The notes below the pieces were generated by a model. That model ran no database searches. It saw nothing but the letters and a program-made list of their open reading frames with translations, and was not told where the DNA came from. This document shows, in pieces, positions 31,574 through 39,947 of a stretch of DNA of 46,194 nt (the first letter of the stretch is position 1; each line of letters begins with the position of its first letter). Both the position numbers and the translations under genes were made by a program. The DNA is from Rhizobiales bacterium UBA1912 (GTDB lineage Bacteria; Pseudomonadota; Alphaproteobacteria; Rhizobiales; Devosiaceae), in the NCBI GenBank assembly GCA_002337455.1, contig DDGC01000010.1, positions 32,781 through 78,974 of the forward strand. The letters run 5' to 3'.

Positions 31574-32656
31574 ATGATCTCTGAATCCGACGCGCGCGTC
31601 CAAGCTGCCCTCGACGCCATGAAGCGCGGCCAGATGGTTGTCGTTATCGACGATCACGACAGGGAAGGCGAAGGCGATATCATCGCCGCTGCCTCCACCA
31701 TCACGCCCGAGCAGATGGCCTTCATCGTCCGCCATACCTCGGGGATCGTCTGCGCACCCATCACCGGCGAGCGCGCCCAGAAATTGCGCCTCGACCCGAT
31801 GGTTGCATCAAACGATTCTGCCCACTCGACGGCCTTCACCGTCACCATTGATTTCAAGCACGGCACCACCACCGGCATTTCCGCCGATGACCGCACAGCG
31901 ACCGTCCGTGCTCTGACCAATGGCAATGTGGGCGCCGAGGATTTCTCGCGCCCCGGCCACATCTTCCCGCTCATCGCGCGGCGTGGCGGCGTCCTCATGC
32001 GTTCCGGCCACACCGAAGCGGCGGTCGATTTATGCAAGCTTGCCGACCTGCCCGATGTCGGGGTCATTTGCGAACTGGTCAATGACGACGGCACAGTCAC
32101 CCGCGGCCAGCAGGTCGCCGATTTTGCCGCAACCCACGATCTGCCGCTCATCTCGGTTGCCGATCTCATCGCGTACCGCCAGCGCCGCGAAAAACTCGTC
32201 GAGCGCGTCGCAACCTTCGAGATCGACACCATCGCCGGCCGCGCCATCGCCTACGCCTATTCGACCCCGTTTGATCGCGTGCAGCATCTTGCGCTCGCGT
32301 TTGGCGATGTGGGGCAGGGCGCACCAGTCAACGTCCGCCTCCAGCGTGAGGATATTGTGACCGATGTGTTCGGCGGCGCGGAAAAGCTCAATGCATCGAT
32401 CACCGCTCTGGCTGAAACGGGCGGCGTTCTGGTCTATCTGCGCGAAGGCAATGCCGGCGTCGCCTATGACAAGGCCGCCGCCGAAGCGGAACGTGAAGAC
32501 CACGGCTCGGCCCGGGATAGGGATGCAGAATGGCGCGAGGTCGGGCTCGGCGCCCAGATCCTGCGCGATCTCGGCATCTCGGCCATCAAGCCCATGTCCT
32601 CCCGCTCGCGCCGATACGTCGGCCTCGAAGCCTTCGGGATCACGATTTCAGATTAG
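31574..32656 (+). CDS. ribB: 3,4-dihydroxy-2-butanone-4-phosphate synthase, RibBX type
   Basis: Makes dihydroxybutanone phosphate from ribulose 5-phosphate for riboflavin synthesis. Residues 1-205 are an intact DHBP synthase (VVVIDDHDREGEGDIIAAA, SRPGHIFPLIARRGGVLMRS, GHTEAAVDLCKLA). Residues 215-360 match GTP cyclohydrolase II (RibA) in length but not in chemistry: the zinc cysteines of the CLTGDxxxSxxCDC segment are absent (VNVRLQREDIVTDVFGG). This is the RibBX arrangement, in which the RibA-like part is catalytically dead and may modulate the first domain. The ATG at 31574 has GGAG nine bases upstream. A separate RibA must be encoded elsewhere. Confidence 0.9.
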   Translation: MISESDARVQAALDAMKRGQMVVVIDDHDREGEGDIIAAASTITPEQMAFIVRHTSGIVCAPITGERAQKLRLDPMVASNDSAHSTAFTVTIDFKHGTTTGISADDRTATVRALTNGNVGAEDFSRPGHIFPLIARRGGVLMRSGHTEAAVDLCKLADLPDVGVICELVNDDGTVTRGQQVADFAATHDLPLISVADLIAYRQRREKLVERVATFEIDTIAGRAIAYAYSTPFDRVQHLALAFGDVGQGAPVNVRLQREDIVTDVFGGAEKLNASITALAETGGVLVYLREGNAGVAYDKAAAEAEREDHGSARDRDAEWREVGLGAQILRDLGISAIKPMSSRSRRYVGLEAFGITISD

Positions 32657-32703
32657 TTGATGGCCATCTGCCGTCACAATCTTGTGGCCCATATCGACTA
32701 GCG

Positions 32704-33009
32704 ATGGCTCCGATTAATCAGGATCGGGAGACCAGCGGGTATATGTGGAGGATCATAACGATTCCCTTCGCGCTGGTTCTCCTGATTGCAGGAGCCATCC
32801 TTGCGCCGACCCCGATCCCGGTCGGGGTCCCGATGATGGCACTGGCCATCTTTCTTTTGATCGGCAGCTCCAAATTCGCCCTGCGGTCGGTTCGCCGCCT
32901 GCGCCGGCGCTGGCAGGGTCTTGATCGGGCCCTCACCGCCCTCGAAACGCGCACCGCCGGCACCATCGCTCGGACCTTTAAACGCTCCCGCCCACACCGC
33001 CCAAGATAG
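32704..33009 (+). CDS. Small transmembrane protein, PGPGW-like
   Basis: A 101-residue protein with two hydrophobic segments, about 17-35 (TIPFALVLLIAGAILAPTP) and 40-58 (GVPMMALAIFLLIGSSK), joined by a proline-rich turn (TPIPVG), and a basic C-terminal helix (RSVRRLRRRWQGLDRALTAL). This matches what I recall of the PGPGW family of putative membrane proteins. Start at 32704 (MAPINQDRETSGYMW); an ATG at 32743 would also keep both helices. Follows ribB by 47 bases and may be read with it. Function unknown. Confidence 0.7.
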   Translation: MAPINQDRETSGYMWRIITIPFALVLLIAGAILAPTPIPVGVPMMALAIFLLIGSSKFALRSVRRLRRRWQGLDRALTALETRTAGTIARTFKRSRPHRPR

Positions 33010-33017
33010 GCCGGCGT

Positions 33018-33329
33018 TCACTGCATGGCGTTGTAAACGCTGTAGGCCGCGTCGTCCCAGTTCATATCGAGATTGGCCGAGCAGAACTTGTAGGCCCGGT
33101 CGTAGATCAACTCGTCATCGATCCCGTACCCGACATCGGCGTCCTCATACATGTTGCGGGCCGTGAAATAGCCCAGCAACCACCAGCGGTTCATGTTGCG
33201 GTAATCTTCGATCTCGTGCTCGGCCATGATTTCATTGCATATGACCCCGCCCTTGATCGTGTAGGCTGGCGCTGAAGCACTCATCAGAATGGCAGCGGAC
33301 AGTGTGGCCGTGGCGATTAGATGTTTCAT
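33018..33329 (-). CDS. HdeA-like exported small protein
   Basis: A 103-residue protein with signal peptide MKHLIATATLSAAILMSASA and a mature part of about 80 residues. Two cysteines about 50 residues apart (GGVICNEIMAEH and YKFCSANLDMNWDDAA) and the central RWWLLGYFTARNMYEDAD recall the periplasmic HdeA/HdeB fold, where a disulfide ties two helices. Acid-chaperone activity is not implied by this alone. The start is supported by GGGGAGACGCAGG just upstream of the ATG at 33329. It converges on the PGPGW-like gene with eight bases between. Confidence 0.7.
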   Translation of the reverse strand: MKHLIATATLSAAILMSASAPAYTIKGGVICNEIMAEHEIEDYRNMNRWWLLGYFTARNMYEDADVGYGIDDELIYDRAYKFCSANLDMNWDDAAYSVYNAMQ

Positions 33330-33397
33330 CCTGCGTCTCCCCGAATTTGGTTCGGCCATGATACTACGACAGGAAATTTCCTGTCCGCAGGCATTTC

Positions 33398-34132
33398 TCA
33401 AACCCGGCGAAAAGCAGCCAGAAACTCGCCATTGCCATCCCCACCCTTGATCGGCGAAGGCCACAGTCCGGCCTTTTCCCAGCCCAACGCGCCCATGTGC
33501 GCCAGCACCGCCTCCACAGCCGCCTCGATATGCGGCCCGGGCAGCACGATGCCGCCTTTACCGATATTGTCGCGCCCCACCTCGAACTGCGGCTTGATGA
33601 GCAGGATAGCCGGCGCTCCCGGCACGCACAGCGCCGAGGGGGCATCCAAGACCTTGGTCAGTGAGACAAAGCTCACATCGGACACCAGAAAATCGACAGG
33701 TTCGGGGATCGTCTCGGCCGTCAGGTCGCGGGCATTGACCCCCTCGAGCGACACCACATTGCCGAGCCTCGCGACGTCGCCATGCAATTGCCCATGCCCA
33801 ACATCGACAGCGTAGATCAGCCGCGCACCGCGCTCGGTCAGCACCTGGCTGAACCCGCCCGTTGACGCGCCGAGATCGAGACACACTTTGCCGCTGGGAT
33901 CGAACCCACTCTTGTCCAGCCCTTCGACCAGCTTGAGCGCTGCCCTCGAGACATAGCCCGATGCCGGATCGTCCAGAGCGATCGTATCCGCTTCACCAAC
34001 AAGCTGGCTTGGTTTGCTGGCCGCCGCTCCATTGACGGTCACCGTGCCGCGCAAAATGGCGTCCCGCGCCCTTGCCCTCGATTGAGCGAGCCCGCGCTGT
34101 TCAAGCGCGATGTCGAGCCTTATGCGGCTCAT
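33398..34132 (-). CDS. tlyA: TlyA family rRNA methyltransferase (hemolysin A homologue)
   Basis: A 244-residue enzyme expected to 2'-O-methylate cytidines in 16S and/or 23S rRNA. Residues 1-62 are an S4 RNA-binding domain (MSRIRLDIALEQRGLAQSRA), followed by an FtsJ-like domain with the catalytic lysine in YVSRAALKLVEGLD, the SAM loop VCLDLGASTGGFSQVLTERG and DFLVSDVSFVSLTKVL. Its ATG overlaps the sco1 stop (ATGA), so it ends a leftward operon HDAC-xseB-sco1-tlyA. The historical name hemolysin is misleading. Confidence 0.93.
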   Translation of the reverse strand: MSRIRLDIALEQRGLAQSRARARDAILRGTVTVNGAAASKPSQLVGEADTIALDDPASGYVSRAALKLVEGLDKSGFDPSGKVCLDLGASTGGFSQVLTERGARLIYAVDVGHGQLHGDVARLGNVVSLEGVNARDLTAETIPEPVDFLVSDVSFVSLTKVLDAPSALCVPGAPAILLIKPQFEVGRDNIGKGGIVLPGPHIEAAVEAVLAHMGALGWEKAGLWPSPIKGGDGNGEFLAAFRRV

Positions 34133-34716
34133 GTCTCAACGAGGCGCCTCACCTTGTCGATTGCTGTCTGGCTGTCTTCGCCCCATGCGATGGTGCCAAA
34201 GAAATCGCCCTCGGCATCGATCATGAACACCGAGGCCGTGTGATTGACCAGATAATCGGTCGAACCCTCTGCTTCCACCTTTTCGGAAAACACCCCGTAG
34301 GATCGCTTGATCTGGGCGGTCTGACCCTCGTCGCCCACCAGCCCCATCACGTCGGGCCCGAAATTGGAAAGATAGTCGCGCGTGTGTTCAATCGTATCGC
34401 GCTCGGGATCGACCGAAACGAAAACGATGCGAAGCTCGTCATCGCCGAGCCCAAGTCGCTCTTTCCACCCCGTCGCTTCGGCAAGCGTGGTTGGGCACAC
34501 GTCAGGACAGTAGGTATAGCCAAAAAACATCAGTGTCGGCGTGCCGAGCAGATCGTCCTGGGTGAACGTTTCACCAGTCGATGTAGCAACCATCTCGAAC
34601 GGTCCGCCAAACATCGCGCCCGAGGGCTGGATGGGCTTTGTGAAATAAATGACGGTGGCCGAAACCGCCGCAAGCGCCACCAGGGCCCACAAAACGATGC
34701 GCACTTTTCCCAGCAA
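34129..34716 (-). CDS. SCO1/SenC family copper chaperone
   Basis: A 195-residue membrane-anchored, periplasm-facing thioredoxin-fold protein that carries copper to cytochrome c oxidase CuA or acts in redox signalling. The copper ligands are C70 and C74 (FFGYTYCPDVCPTTL) and the histidine in YLVNHTASVFMID. Residues 7-26 form the anchor helix. The start is a TTG at 34716 with AGGA nine bases upstream; no ATG fits, and further in-frame sequence upstream is xseB in another frame. No cytochrome oxidase gene is in the window. In several rhizobia dxs occupies this place between xseB and tlyA. Confidence 0.9.
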   Translation of the reverse strand: MLGKVRIVLWALVALAAVSATVIYFTKPIQPSGAMFGGPFEMVATSTGETFTQDDLLGTPTLMFFGYTYCPDVCPTTLAEATGWKERLGLGDDELRIVFVSVDPERDTIEHTRDYLSNFGPDVMGLVGDEGQTAQIKRSYGVFSEKVEAEGSTDYLVNHTASVFMIDAEGDFFGTIAWGEDSQTAIDKVRRLVET

Positions 34717-34732
34717 GGCGAAAATTCCTGAA

Positions 34733-34966
34733 CTATTGATCCAGCGGCTCGACGCCAACGGGTGTGCCGTCCTTGGCCAGCGTGATTTTTTCGATCCGCG
34801 CTTCTGCCTGCTTGAGCAGGGCTTCGCAATGGCGCTTAAGCGCTTCACCGCGCTCATAAATCGCAATCGATTCCTGCAGGGGCGCCTTGCCGCCTTCAAG
34901 CTGCGCAACGATCTTTTCAAGCTCGTCCAGCGCCGCTTCAAAGCTCATTTCGGCGATTTCGGTCAT
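34733..34966 (-). CDS. xseB: Exodeoxyribonuclease VII small subunit
   Basis: Small helical subunit that binds XseA in several copies and supports degradation of single-stranded DNA into oligonucleotides. The 77-residue sequence MTEIAEMSFEAALDELEKIV and LEGGKAPLQESIAIYERGEA is the family signature at normal length. It lies 16 bases after the deacetylase gene and 16 bases before sco1, all leftward. XseA is not in the window. Confidence 0.95.
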   Translation of the reverse strand: MTEIAEMSFEAALDELEKIVAQLEGGKAPLQESIAIYERGEALKRHCEALLKQAEARIEKITLAKDGTPVGVEPLDQ

Positions 34967-34982
34967 AACTGCCCCTTCGTCT

Positions 34983-35933
34983 TCATTCGTCAGAATCGGG
35001 TCCGGCTTCGCCGGTCAGCAGCATGCCTACATGCGCCGACACCCCCGAGGCAAGCCCGCCAAGATCGTAGCCGCCTTCGAGCATCGAGACCAACCGGTTT
35101 GAGCAGCGCTGCTCGGCAATGTCCATCAACTTTCCCGTGACCCACGCGAAATCGGAGCCCACCCATTCGAGCTGCGCTAGCGGATCGCGCTTTTCGGCGT
35201 CGAACCCGGCCGAGACAAGGATCAGGTCCGGCGCGAAATTGTCGAGCGCCGGCAATATCTGCTCCTTATACGCCGCCCGCATTTCGCTCCCGCCGCTGCC
35301 GGCCGGCAGTGCGGCATTGACGATATTGCCGACGCCTCTTTCGCGCGGCGCGCCGGTCCCCGGATAGAGCGGCATCTGGTGCGACGAGGCATAGAAAACC
35401 GAGGGGTCGCCCTCAAAAATGTCCTGTGTGCCATTGCCGTGATGCACGTCGAAATCGACGATTGCCACACGCTCGGCCCCGTAGAGCCTTTGCGCCTGTC
35501 GCGCGGCGATAGCTATGGTGTTGACGAGGCAGAACCCCATCGAGCGGTCGCGCTCGGCGTGATGCCCCGGCGGGCGGGCCAGAACGAATGCATTATGCAC
35601 CTCGCCCAGAATGACCGCTTCGATCCCCCGCAACACCCCGCCCAGCGCCGTCGCCGACGCTTCAAGACTGCGTGAGGAGATGAAAGTGTCCGCATCGATC
35701 TGCCCGATCCCTTCGGCGGGCCGGGTCGCGCGGATCGTATCCATCACTTTCCGGCTGTGGACCAGCTCGGCCAGATCGAGGTCGCCCGGCCCCGCCGCTT
35801 CCCGCGTCAGCGCACCGAAACGGGGGTGGCCGAGCGCCTTGGCTGCGGCCTCGATCCGTTCCTGCCGCTCGGCATGGCCGGACGGTGTCGCATGCGCGGA
35901 CCCGTTTGTCTGGCTGATGAGAAGGGTGGTCAT
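34983..35933 (-). CDS. Histone deacetylase / acetylpolyamine amidohydrolase family protein
   Basis: A 316-residue zinc amidohydrolase that removes acetyl groups from lysines or polyamines. Visible residues: ARPPGHHAERDRSMGFCLVN (the His-His charge relay), VAIVDFDVHHGNGTQDIF (zinc Asp and His), the third zinc Asp in SAGFDAEKRDPLAQLEW and the late GGYDLGGLASG. The ATG at 35933 (MTTLLISQTNGSAHATP) has GAGG seven bases upstream; the longer frame overlaps the divergent sua5 gene. First gene of the leftward cluster with xseB, sco1 and tlyA; physiological substrate unknown. Confidence 0.92.
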   Translation of the reverse strand: MTTLLISQTNGSAHATPSGHAERQERIEAAAKALGHPRFGALTREAAGPGDLDLAELVHSRKVMDTIRATRPAEGIGQIDADTFISSRSLEASATALGGVLRGIEAVILGEVHNAFVLARPPGHHAERDRSMGFCLVNTIAIAARQAQRLYGAERVAIVDFDVHHGNGTQDIFEGDPSVFYASSHQMPLYPGTGAPRERGVGNIVNAALPAGSGGSEMRAAYKEQILPALDNFAPDLILVSAGFDAEKRDPLAQLEWVGSDFAWVTGKLMDIAEQRCSNRLVSMLEGGYDLGGLASGVSAHVGMLLTGEAGPDSDE

Positions 35934-35992
35934 TTGTGCCTCGGCTGTCGCCCCTTCTTGACGCGGCACCGGGCGCTTGTCAAACAACCTCG

Positions 35993-36940
35993 ATGAAGCC
36001 AGCCGCCACCGATCCCCAGACCATTGCCGATGCCGCAGTTCTCCTGCAAAGGGGAGAGCTGTGCGCTTTCGCGACTGAAACGGTTTATGGCCTTGGCGCG
36101 GACGCCACAAATTCAGATGCCGTCCTCAAAATCTACGAAACCAAGGGCCGCCCGCGCTTCAATCCGCTCATTTCCCACTGCGCCGATATGGCGATGGCCG
36201 AGCGCTTCGGCGAATTTTCCCCGCTTGCCCGTCAGCTGGCTAACGCCTTCTGGCCCGGCCCGCTGACCCTGGTTGTCCCGCTTAAACCCGGCGCGGGCCT
36301 GTCCGATCTCGTCACCGCCGGGCTCGACACGGTCGGCCTGCGCGTTCCGGCCCACCCCATGGCCCGCGAGTTGATCGCCACTCTTGGCCGCCCGGTCGCC
36401 GCGCCATCCGCCAACCCGTCGGGCAAGCTCTCGCCCACCACGGCAGATCACGTCCGCATCGCCTTCTCGGGCGCGGTTCCTGTGCTTGATGGCGGCCCCT
36501 GCCAGAGCGGCGTTGAATCGACAATCATCGCGGTGGATGGAGACACCGTAACCCAGCTTCGCGCTGGCGCCCTGGCACGCGAGGACATCGAAGCCGCTCT
36601 GGGCCATCCCGTGGCCATCGCCGCACCAAATGCCGCCATCACCGCGCCCGGCATGCTCAAAAGCCACTACGCCCCGAACGCCACGCTCCGCCTCGACGTC
36701 GCAGCACCTGCGCCGGGCGAAGCATACCTCGCCTTCGGCCAGGCACCGGCTCATTCCGCCCCGGTCCTCAATCTCTCGGAAACCGGCGATCTGCGCGAAG
36801 CGGCTCGAAACCTCTTCTCCCACCTTGCCCAGCTCGACGCATCCGGGGCACACTCAATTTCCGTCGCCCCAATTCCGCAGACCGGCCTTGGCGAAGCGAT
36901 AAATGACCGTCTGGAACGGGCCGCCGCGCCGCGGGGGTGA
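35993..36940 (+). CDS. L-threonylcarbamoyladenylate synthase (Sua5 type)
   Basis: Makes threonylcarbamoyl-AMP from threonine, bicarbonate and ATP, the first step of t6A37 modification of ANN-decoding tRNAs. The 315-residue product has the YrdC domain (about 1-205): CAFATETVYGLGADATNSDA, YETKGRPRFNPLISH, FWPGPLTLVVPL and AAPSANPSGKLSPTTADHV. A linker with HYAPNATLRL and a 100-residue Sua5 domain follow, which makes it the long Sua5 form rather than TsaC. The ATG at 35993 is chosen; 59 bases separate it from the divergent deacetylase. It ends just before the GFA gene and is likely co-transcribed. Confidence 0.94.
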   Translation: MKPAATDPQTIADAAVLLQRGELCAFATETVYGLGADATNSDAVLKIYETKGRPRFNPLISHCADMAMAERFGEFSPLARQLANAFWPGPLTLVVPLKPGAGLSDLVTAGLDTVGLRVPAHPMARELIATLGRPVAAPSANPSGKLSPTTADHVRIAFSGAVPVLDGGPCQSGVESTIIAVDGDTVTQLRAGALAREDIEAALGHPVAIAAPNAAITAPGMLKSHYAPNATLRLDVAAPAPGEAYLAFGQAPAHSAPVLNLSETGDLREAARNLFSHLAQLDASGAHSISVAPIPQTGLGEAINDRLERAAAPRG

Positions 36941-36954
36941 TTAGGAGAAACGCC

Positions 36955-37359
36955 ATGGCCTCACGCATAGCCTCCTGCACCTGTGGCCAGCTATCGATCA
37001 CCGTTCATGGGAAGTGTTTGGGCAACGGCATCTGCCATTGCCTTGCCTGCCAGAGTCGTACCGGAAGCGCTTTTGCGACCTTGGGTGCCTGGCCCGCGCC
37101 CTTTGAGGTGAAAGGCGAAGCAACTCAATATGTTCGCACCGGCGACAGTGGTGCGCAGTTCCGTTTCAACTTCTGCCCCATCTGTGGTTCGACGGTCTTT
37201 CATACCGAGGAAAGCACCGGCGATTTCGTGATGGTGGCGATCGGATGCCTGAGCGATCCTGATTTTCCTGCGCCACAGGACTCAGTCTACGACAGCCGGC
37301 GCCATCACTGGGTGACGTTGCCCGAAAGCACAGCGGTGTACGACAAAGACCCGGAGTAA
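36955..37359 (+). CDS. GFA family zinc-binding protein
   Basis: A 134-residue protein of the glutathione-dependent formaldehyde-activating (Gfa/CENP-V) fold. Zinc-ligand cysteines appear as C8 and C10 (ASCTCGQLS), C27, C29 and C32 (GICHCLACQSRTGSAF) and a later pair in NFCPICGSTVFHTEE. Activity on formaldehyde is doubtful for most of the family. The ATG at 36955 has AGGAGA upstream and lies 14 bases after the sua5 stop, so co-transcription is likely. It converges on the dnaJ-like gene with a 15-base gap. Confidence 0.9.
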   Translation: MASRIASCTCGQLSITVHGKCLGNGICHCLACQSRTGSAFATLGAWPAPFEVKGEATQYVRTGDSGAQFRFNFCPICGSTVFHTEESTGDFVMVAIGCLSDPDFPAPQDSVYDSRRHHWVTLPESTAVYDKDPE

Positions 37360-37374
37360 TCTCGGGGCTTTCGC

Positions 37375-38343
37375 CTAGTCCCTTACATTATAGGGCTTCT
37401 GGTCTTTCCAGAACCGCATGAGGCTCTCAAGGTCCGGATCGCCGCCCTTGGGCAACACGATCCGCAAATTGACGTAGAGATCACCCTTGCCGAACAGCCC
37501 CTTGCCCTTGAGCCGCATCGCCTTGGATGTATCGGGGCCCGGCGGCAGCGTCAGTTCCACGGCGCCGTCGAGTGTCGGCACGCGCACCTTGGCGCCCAGC
37601 ACCGCTTCGTAAAGCGCAATCGGCACATCGACGCGCAGATCGTTCCCGTCCCTGCGGAACTGCTTGTGCTTGGCAAACTTGATCGTCACCAGCGCATCGC
37701 CAGGCTGTCCGGTCAGCGGCGAGGGACGGCCCTGGCCGCGCAGCCGCACCTGCTGGCCTTCTTCGAGCGGGGAGGGGAGCTTCACCGACACGGTCTTGCC
37801 CGAGGGCAGCGTGACTGGCACCGAGCCACCCTTGTGGGCATCCTCGAGCGACACGGCCAGATTGACCACCACGTCTTCGCCCTTGGCCGAACCGGCAGCC
37901 CCGGTTGTTGCGCCGGTAAACGGATCCCAGCTCGCGCTGCCGGCGCCCGCGCCGGCTCCGAACGGATTGCCGCCCGCCGGGCCGCGGCGCGTGCCGCCAA
38001 ACCCGCTCATGAACTCTTTGAGAATATCTTCGGCGTTGAAGCCGCCGGGTCCCGCACCGGCACCGGGACGCCCACCGCGCATGCCAGACGGATCGAACCC
38101 ACCGAACCCGGAGAACTTGGGATTGCCCTCCGCATCGATGTCGCCGTGATCATATTGGGCACGCTTGGTCTTGTCCGACAGGAAATCATATGCCGCCGTT
38201 GCCTCGGCGAATTTTTCGTGCGCCGCCTTGTCATCCGGATTTTGATCCGGGTGAAAGGTCTTGGCCAGCTTGCGGTAGGCGCTCTTGATCTCCTTTTCGC
38301 TGGCGCTCTTTGGCACACCGAGCACTGTATAGGGGTCGCGCAT
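37375..38343 (-). CDS. DnaJ-class co-chaperone, CbpA-like (no zinc finger)
   Basis: A 322-residue type II J-protein that stimulates DnaK. The J domain (1-68) starts MRDPYTVLGVPKSASEKEIK and has HPD at residues 31-33. A long Gly/Ala/Pro-rich linker follows (about 85-160), then two beta-barrel client-binding domains (SVPVTLPSGKTVSVKLPSPL, QQVRLRGQGRPSPLTGQPGD, MRLKGKGLFGKGDLYVNLR). The zinc-finger CxxCxGxG repeats of true DnaJ are absent. The ATG at 38343 is chosen; the frame runs on upstream without J-protein character. Divergent from pdxH across 139 bases. Confidence 0.93.
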   Translation of the reverse strand: MRDPYTVLGVPKSASEKEIKSAYRKLAKTFHPDQNPDDKAAHEKFAEATAAYDFLSDKTKRAQYDHGDIDAEGNPKFSGFGGFDPSGMRGGRPGAGAGPGGFNAEDILKEFMSGFGGTRRGPAGGNPFGAGAGAGSASWDPFTGATTGAAGSAKGEDVVVNLAVSLEDAHKGGSVPVTLPSGKTVSVKLPSPLEEGQQVRLRGQGRPSPLTGQPGDALVTIKFAKHKQFRRDGNDLRVDVPIALYEAVLGAKVRVPTLDGAVELTLPPGPDTSKAMRLKGKGLFGKGDLYVNLRIVLPKGGDPDLESLMRFWKDQKPYNVRD

Positions 38344-38482
38344 TCGCTTTGTTACACCTTGAAAGGGCGCTCGGGCTAACAGCCCGGCAGCGCCACGTCC
38401 TTTCGATCCACGATTTGCGGGCATTGAAGCACCGCAGCTTTGCGTTCTATATGGCCACGGCCCCTCATAATGTCCAGAAGGG

Positions 38483-39124
38483 ATGGATTCTGCCGTGACG
38501 GCTTCGCTTACTGATCTGCTGTTCGACGATGCCTATAACGGCAGTATCGACCCCCTCGAACTCTTCCCCCATTGGCTTGAAGAGGCCCGTGAGACAGAGC
38601 CCAACGATCCCAACGCCATGGCGGTTGCAAGCGTTGATGAAACCGGCATGCCCGATCTGCGCATGGTGCTCCTCAACGGCTACTCGCACGAGGGTTTTGT
38701 GTTTTTCACAAATTTCGAATCGGCGAAGGGCCGCGAGTTGCTCGCCCACCCCAAGGCCGCACTGCTCTTTCACTGGAAAAGCCTGCGCCGTCAGGTTCGG
38801 GTGCGCGGCTTGGTTGAACAGGTGACGCAAGCCGAGGCCGATGCCTACTTCGCCTCCCGCCCGGTCCAGTCGCGCATCGGAGCGCACGCCTCGGATCAGT
38901 CCCGCCCGCTCGAAAACCGCAATGCGCTGGTCCAGCGCGTCCAAGCGCTAACCGAGCAGTTTGCAGACGCCGAAATCGGCCGCCCCGCCCATTGGTCGGG
39001 CTTCCGGATCAAGCCGCTGGAGATCGAGTTCTGGAAAGACGGCGCCTTCCGGCTCCATGACCGGGTGTTGTTCATCCGCCCCGATACAGCTTCCGATTGG
39101 TCGCGCACCCGGCTTTTCCCCTAA
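38483..39124 (+). CDS. pdxH: Pyridoxamine/pyridoxine 5'-phosphate oxidase
   Basis: FMN enzyme making pyridoxal 5'-phosphate from PNP or PMP. The 213-residue product has the family order: NDPNAMAVASVDETGMPDLR, MVLLNGYSHEGFVFFTNFES, AKGRELLAHPKAALLFHWKS, LRRQVRVRGLVEQV, SRPVQSRIGAHASDQS and the C-terminal RLHDRVLFIRP with the closing RTRLFP. AGAAGGG lies almost against the ATG at 38483, so a GTG at 38495 is a possible alternative start. It precedes the DUF1499 gene by four bases, so those two are co-transcribed. Confidence 0.95.
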   Translation: MDSAVTASLTDLLFDDAYNGSIDPLELFPHWLEEARETEPNDPNAMAVASVDETGMPDLRMVLLNGYSHEGFVFFTNFESAKGRELLAHPKAALLFHWKSLRRQVRVRGLVEQVTQAEADAYFASRPVQSRIGAHASDQSRPLENRNALVQRVQALTEQFADAEIGRPAHWSGFRIKPLEIEFWKDGAFRLHDRVLFIRPDTASDWSRTRLFP

Positions 39125-39128
39125 TCCC

Positions 39129-39947
39129 ATGCGCATCCTCGTCCGCACCTCGAAACTGGCAATCTGGGCGAGGCGCCTGGCGCTTTTCGCAGCCGCGCTG
39201 ATCCTGATTTCGGCCGGGCTGCACTTTTTCGGCCAGATCACCGCTGATGTTTTTGAAATCAGCCTTGTGATCGGCACGATCTGCGCCGCTGCCGCGTTCT
39301 TGATAGGCATTGCCGCCTATGTCCGTCTCTGGTTTACCGGAGACAGGGGTTGGGGGCCCGCCAGCGTTGGCTTTGTTCTTGGCCTTGTCTGTCTGGTACC
39401 GGCTGGCATGGTCCTGGCCCTGAGCGAAATCTACCCTTCGACTGCCGATGTGACGACCGCGCTCGTCGATCCTCCGCAATTGCTCGATGCGCGGCCCAAC
39501 GATCCCGATATCGATTCGGAAACGGTTCTGGCCTCCTTTCCCAATCTCATTACCCGCGCCTATCAGATTCCGCCTGAAGAGCTCTTTTCGCTCGGTCAGT
39601 CGCTGGCCCGCGCCAATGGCTGGGAAATCCTTGCGGCAACGCCTCCCACGCAAACCAGTACGGGCCAGCTCAACGCGCTGCGCCACTCCCTGCTGGGGTT
39701 CGAAAACGAGATCGCCTTTCGCGTTTCGCCCAACCCCATCGGTGCGTTGATCGACTTGCGGGCCGCCTCGCTCAACCCGGTTTATCACGACCTCGGCGAT
39801 AATGGCCGCGCCATCGAGGCCTTCCTGCTTGCCCTCGACGACAGGGTTTCGACCTATATCCAGAACAATATGGCCCAGACCGTTCCCGAAGAGCCGCCAG
39901 TGCCCGAGACCGATCTACCTGCGGGGCAGGAGCTGGACGCCCAATAG
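39129..39947 (+). CDS. DUF1499 domain membrane protein
   Basis: A 272-residue protein with three hydrophobic helices near residues 17-40, 48-70 and 78-105, then a soluble domain of the DUF1499 family (about 130-255): DARPNDPDIDSETVLASFPN, RAYQIPPEELFSLGQSLARA, ENEIAFRVSPNPIGALIDLR and NGRAIEAFLLALDDRV. The tail is acidic and proline-rich. Function unknown. The ATG at 39129 directly follows pdxH. The 3' end overlaps the convergent MBL gene by 33 bases, in which both products are still reading their C-termini. Confidence 0.87.
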   Translation: MRILVRTSKLAIWARRLALFAAALILISAGLHFFGQITADVFEISLVIGTICAAAAFLIGIAAYVRLWFTGDRGWGPASVGFVLGLVCLVPAGMVLALSEIYPSTADVTTALVDPPQLLDARPNDPDIDSETVLASFPNLITRAYQIPPEELFSLGQSLARANGWEILAATPPTQTSTGQLNALRHSLLGFENEIAFRVSPNPIGALIDLRAASLNPVYHDLGDNGRAIEAFLLALDDRVSTYIQNNMAQTVPEEPPVPETDLPAGQELDAQ

